DNA of 64,000 bases from CAZOZZ01 sp965262425. GTDB taxonomy: Bacteria > Acidobacteriota > Terriglobia > 20CM-2-55-15. The translations under genes were made by a program, and so were the position numbers. Positions 59,629-64,000 of this stretch are shown piece after piece; within the stretch, counting starts at the first letter, position 1, and each line of letters starts with the position of its first letter. The notes under the pieces were generated by a model. That model saw only the letters and a program-made list of their open reading frames with translations. It was not told the DNA's origin and did not search any database. The DNA is taken from contig OZ253536.1 in NCBI GenBank assembly GCA_965262425.1, positions 3,782,001-3,846,000 on the forward strand, given 5' to 3'.

Positions 59629-61676
59629 TCAGAATTCCTCCAACACCGACACGACTTGGTGGACTATGCAGAACCGCACCTTTTCCAAAGTCGCGTCGTC
59701 GTATTTCGTCTTTGCCAATTCCTGCGTCTTGTCCATCACCTGCCGATTCACGAAGCTGAGGACCACACGATCGAAACCAAGATCAAGGTTCTTCCGGATG
59801 TTTTCCGCTTCGGTTTCAGGTTTTGAAGCACGCAGATCTCGACGGCGATGCGCAAACCGTCTTTTTCGACGCCCACGTCGGGGCCCTTCGAACCGTCAAC
59901 GCAATCTTCGATTACGGCTTTAAAGCCACCCTTCTCAGCGTCGTCTTTGATTCGATTCTGCGAGTACTTGTGAAAGGCCTTTCCACGACCAGGACCCAGC
60001 TCGATTCCCAGCTTCTCGAACACGATCGGACTCGGGACAAGAAAGACTGCACGCTTTCCAGCAAGGTTTGTCGTTACGGTCGTGATGTACCTTTTCTTCC
60101 GAAGCCGTTCCTTGAGCCTGTACCCTTTGCTCTCACTGAACCCGAGTTCTTGATAGACAGCAGAGGAAGCTCTGTTGAAATCTGCGGCAAGACATCGCAG
60201 GAATTCCCATTCGTCAGAGCTGAGTGATTCTTCGTCTTTTCTGTCTTTCTTTGCTTCCGGTTCGTCGACAACTGCGGGAATCACATCACGGTGCAAATCC
60301 TCCAGGCGATCCTTCATGAATTCGTCGACAGACTGTCTGGAAATGAATTTTTCCACTGGAGTAAACGGCACTTGGATTCTGTGGAGGTCTTTGCATTTCA
60401 TAGTTCGCACTACACACTGGCCTGGCTGCAAGCCATAGTTGTCGAGCATCTGATCGATCGTTGCTCCGGATGAATACCGCAAACGCTGCAAGTCCACTCC
60501 GTCGCTATGACGAAACATGATGAGAGTGCCAACGTTGCTGAAAACAGCCTGTGCAATCTCCGAGGGCACCTGATCCGCAAAGACAATGCCGATGCCCCAC
60601 TCCCTCACTTTTGACACAAGGTCCTTAATGATGAACTTGTCTCCGCTCGTCTTTCCGAAGATGCCTTTGGCTTCGTCGAACACGAAGAGAGCATTCAGCT
60701 GATTCCTCGGCCCGGTGACTTTGAACAAATGCGAATACCGAAGGAGTTGTTCAACAATCAGGAAATTCTGGTGCTCCATCGAAAGCCCTTCCACCATGAT
60801 TGAGAGAACGTGCTTTTCTTCATACAGGCGCTGGACATCAAATCCTCTTTGACAGGAAACAATCGGCTCCAACTCGATGAGTATTCCTTCCAGCTTGTTA
60901 TCAATTGAGAGCCGGCTCTCGTTCCCCTGACCAGCAATCCGCTTCCTGAATGATTTGCCCTTGAATACTGCCGACAAGTCCCACAGTGTCGGGAACTGCA
61001 TCGTGTTCCAATCCCAGACGTGCCATCTGTCGTACACGTCAAAATCGCGATAAAGCTGATCGACACCCATCAAGAATATGGACATGCCACGCTGCCAGAA
61101 TTGCATCAGCTCGCTAAACGCCTTCACGAAATCATTGCGGAATTCACGAATATCACCGTTGTGAGAGGCGGGCACAGCGGGTTTGTGCGGAAGTGCTTCC
61201 AGTGAACACTTAGGATTCCCTCGGTAACGGCATGCTCAAGATCGCGCTTCCGATCAAAGTGGATCGTGTGCAACTTCCTCGCCATTGGCCTGCCTCAAAA
61301 TGACTTCAATTAGATTGCTTTTCCCAAATCCCGATTGGCCGGAAATGAACACATGCCGCACGAGCTGCTCTCTGTCCAATCCAAATCGCCGGCCGTCTTC
61401 GGTGTGTCCAAGCAGAAACTCGCCGTCGAAGTTGTCCTCGGCAGAGATAAACCAGTCTGGTCGTACAAGCTGTCTTGCGTACTGACGCGAAAACCGTTTC
61501 ACGAGTTTGGCCGCAACAGCCTGATCGCCTTTCTGAATCACTTTCTCAATCTGGCTCGCCAATCTTGGGATCTCTCCGAGGCGTAAACTCCTCGCTAGAG
61601 TGACGAGTTGCGTGATCGGGTCCTGCCCAGGACGGATAATCTGCCGTTGTCCTTGACTCCGGGAGCCATTTGTCAT
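59629..61676 (-). pseudogene. HerA/VirB4-like P-loop ATPase with three frameshifts
   Basis: Reading leftward from ATG 61676: IRPGQDPITQLVTLARSLRL, then Walker A FISGQSGFGKSNLIEVILRQ. A first shift occurs near 61265. A second frame gives HFDRKRDLEHAVTEG and HFRTNPLCPPL, the family's conserved hydrophobic-D-x-K-R-D and RFNPL-PP motifs. A second shift near 61165 leads to the long part with VEGLSMEHQNFLIVEQLLRY, Walker B NALFVFDEAKGIFGK and sensor IGIVFADQVPSEIAQAV. A third shift near 59825 is needed to reach NIRKNLDLGFDRVVLSFVNR and the end at 59629. The C-terminal DVGVEKDGLRIAVEI stretch looks like a PD-(D/E)xK nuclease-type fold. Probably a DNA-transport ATPase. Confidence 0.7.
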
Positions 61677-62157
61677 CGTCTGTTTTCGTCCGTTCATCAA
61701 ACTCTCCAGTGAACGGCGCCAGCGCAAACCTCCAAAGGAGTTGCACTGAACGCTTGAATCTCAGCCATCTCAAACAGCTCCGGCAAAAGAAACCTCGACG
61801 CCATTGCCGACCGCAGCAACTCGCTGAAATTGCGGCGCTGCATCGTTCGCATAGTGCGGAGCAATACTCGCAGTAGTCACGGCCGCATCTGCGCCTCGTG
61901 AACGTGTAACCAAAACGACGACCTTGGCAGTAACCGACAACAGGGTTCTGCTTGGAAACCAAATGCCCGCACGCCAGAGGCGCTTTTTGCCGCATCTCTT
62001 TCGTTGTGGCAGGGTAAGCACCCCCAAAGACCGTCCGCTCTATAACCTCGAAGTCAGTGCGCTCCTGCCCGTTGGGCAGTTCACGCTTAAACAGGGTCCG
62101 GTCTTCAGATACTTCATCATCGTCATCGAAGTCATCCAACAGCTCATCGAAGTCCAT
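61546..62157 (-). CDS. Cysteine-rich zinc-binding protein of the element
   Basis: A 203-aa protein. An acidic N-terminus (MDFDELLDDFDDDDEVSEDR) is followed by a dense zinc-binding region: CGHLVSKQNPVVGYCQG, CGRDYCEYCSALCERC, CCGRQWRRGFFCRSCLRW. The spacing suggests two or more treble-clef or RING-like fingers. Its last 43 codons overlap the ATPase start in another frame and look nonconserved, so an undetected frameshift at the C-terminus is likely. The function is unknown. Confidence 0.6.
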   Translation of the reverse strand: MDFDELLDDFDDDDEVSEDRTLFKRELPNGQERTDFEVIERTVFGGAYPATTKEMRQKAPLACGHLVSKQNPVVGYCQGRRFGYTFTRRRCGRDYCEYCSALCERCSAAISASCCGRQWRRGFFCRSCLRWLRFKRSVQLLWRFALAPFTGEFDERTKTDDDKWLPESRTTADYPSWAGPDHATRHSSEEFTPRRDPKIGEPD

Positions 62158-62177
62158 GTATGCCTCGTCTGTTTTGG

Positions 62178-62804
62178 CTAGAAGCCCATCGGCCCTGGCG
62201 GAAACAGAGGGCTCATCAGCGGGTCGTCAAGACGGCGCTCAAGATCAAGGGGCTCTGGCTCGGGTTCTGTAGGATGAGGATCGAGAGGTTCAGGATCGAT
62301 AGGTTCTGCAAGTGCAGGAGCTTTGGAGTCTGCAAATCCAATTTCAACGGTGACATCAGCAAGCGTCAGCGGCAACTCCGTGTCTTGCATCAACCGTTCC
62401 GCCAATCCTGAATCCAAATCAATTGAGTCCCGTGCTTCCTCGATAGCTTCAAAAATTTCTACGTCTGCCTGCTGAACATCGGCATCCTCGAAGAACACAG
62501 GTTCTGCATCCAGGACAAGATGTGGCATGAACGGCTCCCGTGCCGGCGAACCGCTTAAATCAATCACTTCAACGCCAACGTTAGCTTCTGGAATCTCATA
62601 CCCGTTAGGAGGCTCTATGTATCCGCTGTCATCGGGATAATGTGATTGAACGGGCTCCACATAAGGCTCTGATACCTCAGATGGCTGAAGCGTACATGGA
62701 CTGGGTGTTGTCAGCAGACCTGGCTTCCAAAGCCGCAGTTTTCTGGCAATGCTGTCGACGGAATAACGCCGTAAGTTGTCGCGCTGTGTTGCCGGAAAGT
62801 ACAC
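62178..62804 (-). CDS. Hypothetical acidic, proline-rich protein
   Basis: A 208-aa protein I do not recognise. The middle and end are acidic and proline-rich (VVF-type stretches EPVFFEDADVQQADVEIFEA and PIDPEPLDPHPTEPEPEPLD). There is no membrane segment or domain signature. It lies between the cysteine-rich gene and the 83-aa gene in the same orientation, and probably belongs to the element's operon. Confidence 0.5.
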   Translation of the reverse strand: MYFPATQRDNLRRYSVDSIARKLRLWKPGLLTTPSPCTLQPSEVSEPYVEPVQSHYPDDSGYIEPPNGYEIPEANVGVEVIDLSGSPAREPFMPHLVLDAEPVFFEDADVQQADVEIFEAIEEARDSIDLDSGLAERLMQDTELPLTLADVTVEIGFADSKAPALAEPIDPEPLDPHPTEPEPEPLDLERRLDDPLMSPLFPPGPMGF

Positions 62805-62861
62805 CGATTTGTTCTCCTATCTGACACTACGGCTTTTCTTAAACCAGAGTTCGGCGGTTGT

Positions 62862-63113
62862 TCAACGAGTCACTTCCTGTAGCCTCTGTTCCATCTCAAC
62901 GAAGGCTGTCCAGGTCTTGTCGTTCGCTGAAATCAGCGCCTGTCTAACGGGCTCTGGTATCTCGCCATTGGTTTCGATAATCAGCTGATTCAGAATCCGG
63001 TTGAGCGATCTCAATGGATCGTTAGTGTCGAGCAGTGGCTTCGCACGGCGATTGGTTTTCTTGGCACTCTGCGTGTCCTTAACACCAGTTCCTTTTCCAG
63101 TCTTGCCTTCCAT
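62862..63113 (-). CDS. Small hypothetical protein
   Basis: An 83-aa protein. The first third is lysine-rich (MEGKTGKGTGVKDTQSAKKT), the rest predicted helical (LRSLNRILNQLIIETNGEIP, TAFVEMEQRLQEVTR). No known family. Located in the same-strand run of element genes. Confidence 0.5.
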   Translation of the reverse strand: MEGKTGKGTGVKDTQSAKKTNRRAKPLLDTNDPLRSLNRILNQLIIETNGEIPEPVRQALISANDKTWTAFVEMEQRLQEVTR

Positions 63114-63152
63114 TGACTTGTCTCCTTTTGCGGGTTGCGGCCAGAATTTTGC

Positions 63153-63293
63153 TCACTGATTCGCGCTCATGACCAACGCGACAATCAGAAAGATGACAAT
63201 GAGCCAGCCGAGACTGACGCTTCTGTCCTCTTCGGTTTCGGTTATTCGGTATTTGTGTGTAATCCTGTCTTTGTCGTCGTAATGCGATTTCAT
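63153..63293 (-). CDS. Tiny membrane protein (46 aa)
   Basis: ATG 63293 to TGA 63153. A charged N-terminus (MKSHYDDKDRITHKYRITET) is followed by a single C-terminal helix (SLGWLIVIFLIVALVMSANQ). The sequence resembles the next 47-aa protein in layout, suggesting a tandem pair. Too short for family assignment. Confidence 0.5.
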   Translation of the reverse strand: MKSHYDDKDRITHKYRITETEEDRSVSLGWLIVIFLIVALVMSANQ

Positions 63294-63310
63294 GTCGAAT
63301 CTCCGTTGGC

Positions 63311-63454
63311 TTAGCCGCTTATGCCGCTGAACAGCAGCCCGATCAGGAAAAGAATGAAGAGAAACTTAATGAAGGCGCTTCCGTCGTCCTCTTTGACTTT
63401 CTTGACCTTGATGTCGTGCTCCACTTCCCAATGCTCGTTGTTGTTGTGTCCCAT
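63311..63454 (-). CDS. Tiny membrane protein (47 aa)
   Basis: ATG 63454, preceded by GGAG, to TAA 63311. Charged N-terminus (MGHNNNEHWEVEHDIKVKKV) and one C-terminal helix (FIKFLFILFLIGLLFSGISG). Same layout as the neighbouring 46-aa protein. Confidence 0.5.
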   Translation of the reverse strand: MGHNNNEHWEVEHDIKVKKVKEDDGSAFIKFLFILFLIGLLFSGISG

Positions 63455-63505
63455 TTCTCCTTGCCTCCAAAGAAATGCAGGGAGGCGCGAAGCCTCCCCA
63501 CCGTG

Positions 63506-63715
63506 CTAGTTCACGTACTTGTCGGCCTTCTTGTCGAAGATGACTTTGTCGCCGTCTTTAACGACGTAGTCTTCGCCGACTTCCTTGCCGTTGACCTTGG
63601 CGAACGAGTCATCGCCAATGTTGAAAACGCTGGCATACGTGGAACGGATATCGCTAACCGTCCGGCCGTCCAGCTCAGCCGTCTCGACATCCGTCCCGTT
63701 GACTACAGTGACCAT
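63506..63715 (-). CDS. Beta-grasp (ubiquitin/ThiS-like) small protein
   Basis: A 69-aa protein with the beta-grasp layout: a beta hairpin (MVTVVNGTDVETAELDGRTV), one helix (SDIRSTYASVFNIG), and the late strand/turn pair SFAKVNGKEVGEDYVVKDGD then KVIFDKKADKYVN. The V-N-G-x-x-V and D-G-D-x-V steps are typical of ThiS/MoaD/TGS folds and of ubiquitin-like proteins in bacterial conjugation-type cassettes. It lacks a C-terminal GG. It has a strong ribosome-binding site (AGGAGGT) and follows the cut ORF by 12 bp, so the two are coupled. Confidence 0.6.
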   Translation of the reverse strand: MVTVVNGTDVETAELDGRTVSDIRSTYASVFNIGDDSFAKVNGKEVGEDYVVKDGDKVIFDKKADKYVN

Positions 63716-63727
63716 CGCTTACCTCCT

Positions 63728-64000
63728 CTATTCGTGTTTGATTGAAATCCATTTCTCTGTGCGACACTTGCCGTTGCCGATGTCGTACCAGAGCTCGCAA
63801 TAAGGAAACGAAGCCAGATGGCCTGCCGACTCAAGTTTCCAGATCTTGTAGAAGGCGTTCAGCAGGAGCGTGGACGTGGTAAGCATCGTGAACGGCTGAA
63901 ACCTCTCACTCTGCCCGAGGTTCTCCACGCATCCATCGCGCCTAAGAAGCCGTCTCGCCGGCGATTCGTCAGTTGGGTTTCTGATCTCCCGGCAATACGA
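63728..64000 (-). CDS. C-terminal part of an unidentified protein, cut by window edge
   Basis: About 89 residues, ending ...ISIKHE with TAG (63728-63730). The sequence (RRLLRRDGCVENLGQSERFQ, PFTMLTTSTLLLNAFYKIWK) has some resemblance to the end of ThiF/E1-type proteins of PRTRC-like cassettes, which is only a guess. Its position directly upstream of the beta-grasp gene would fit an E1-like enzyme. The catalytic part lies outside the window. Confidence 0.3.
   Translation of the reverse strand, partial: SYCREIRNPTDESPARRLLRRDGCVENLGQSERFQPFTMLTTSTLLLNAFYKIWKLESAGHLASFPYCELWYDIGNGKCRTEKWISIKHE

Larger units (their letters stand above)
48840..64000. mobile_element. Integrated mobile element with serine recombinase (left part)
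   Basis: From the comM break to the window edge all non-IS genes are on the minus strand and include a large serine recombinase beside the junction, a primase-like protein, a HerA/VirB4-like ATPase, membrane proteins and a beta-grasp protein. No chromosomal housekeeping gene is seen. Base composition looks more AT-rich than the chromosome. The right end, and the rest of comM, are not in the window. Several cargo genes are broken, so transfer ability is doubtful. Confidence 0.8.

Noticed and set aside
1..64000. tRNA, rRNA, tmRNA or a right attachment site for the comM element
   Set aside because: No TTCGA-loop/acceptor-stem arrangement or rRNA-like sequence was found by eye, and the comM 3' half is not in the window. 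A tRNAscan/Infernal run would be needed to be certain.

Overview
The window reads as a stretch of a moderately GC-rich, Gram-negative bacterial chromosome (about 1-48,840) followed by the left part of an integrated mobile element that runs off the right edge. A TonB-dependent outer-membrane receptor, an ECF sigma/anti-sigma pair, a CarD-type regulator, a long (about 400 aa) IspH, a YpdA-type bacillithiol reductase and many short palindromic intergenic repeats fit a soil-type bacterium such as an Acidobacteriota member. That placement is an inference from gene content.

Chromosomal part. 1-7,632 holds an NAD(P)HX repair enzyme (cut by the window edge), a remnant of a peroxiredoxin-like gene with TGA at the expected catalytic cysteine, an aminotransferase/DUF169 pair, an ADP-ribose pyrophosphatase, an MFS transporter, DAHP synthase and an M24 peptidase. 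7,855-11,084 is a cobalamin riboswitch controlling a BtuB-like receptor and a BtuF-like lipoprotein. 11,235-18,884 holds a PLP decarboxylase, CarD, a CNNM/CorC protein, aroA, an RsbW/STAS partner-switch pair, aroK and a zinc-ribbon membrane protein. 18,983-22,487 is a nested insertion: a 317-bp MITE sits directly behind the start codon of a small zinc-ribbon gene, an ISL3 element lies in its leader, and an IS256 element lies inside the ISL3 transposase. 22,575-26,158 is an ECF sigma/anti-sigma operon ending in membrane proteins and a DUF4097-like repeat protein. 26,261-48,190 carries a flippase-like protein, nrdR, hsp20, lon, thiL, an acyl-CoA dehydrogenase, meaB-mce-mtnP, a CPBP protease, a PfkB kinase, dapF, ypdA, ispH plus a ferredoxin, fabH, a candidate small RNA, fxsA, an amidase and the 5' part of comM.

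Mobile element. comM is broken near 48,840 by an element whose first gene is a large serine recombinase. All its own genes point left. Reading from the right edge they are: a cut ORF of uncertain family, a 69-aa beta-grasp (ubiquitin/ThiS-like) protein, two tiny membrane proteins, two hypothetical proteins, a cysteine-rich zinc-binding protein, a HerA/VirB4-like ATPase, a polytopic membrane protein, an archaeo-eukaryotic-primase-like protein, a 75-aa protein and the recombinase. The element is decaying. The ATPase has three frameshifts. The primase has an internal TAG and an IS21 insertion with a 5-bp target duplication. The membrane protein is split by a second IS21 (7-bp duplication), which is itself split by a second copy of the same IS256 (9-bp duplication).

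Functional links. B12 uptake (7,855-11,084) is consistent with the B12-linked meaB/mce genes. ispH overlaps a ferredoxin gene that could feed it electrons. Three shikimate-pathway genes (DAHP synthase, aroA, aroK) lie in one 13-kb span but not in one operon. Several families of inverted repeats recur between chromosomal genes, and at least three start exactly at a TAG stop codon inside CTAG.
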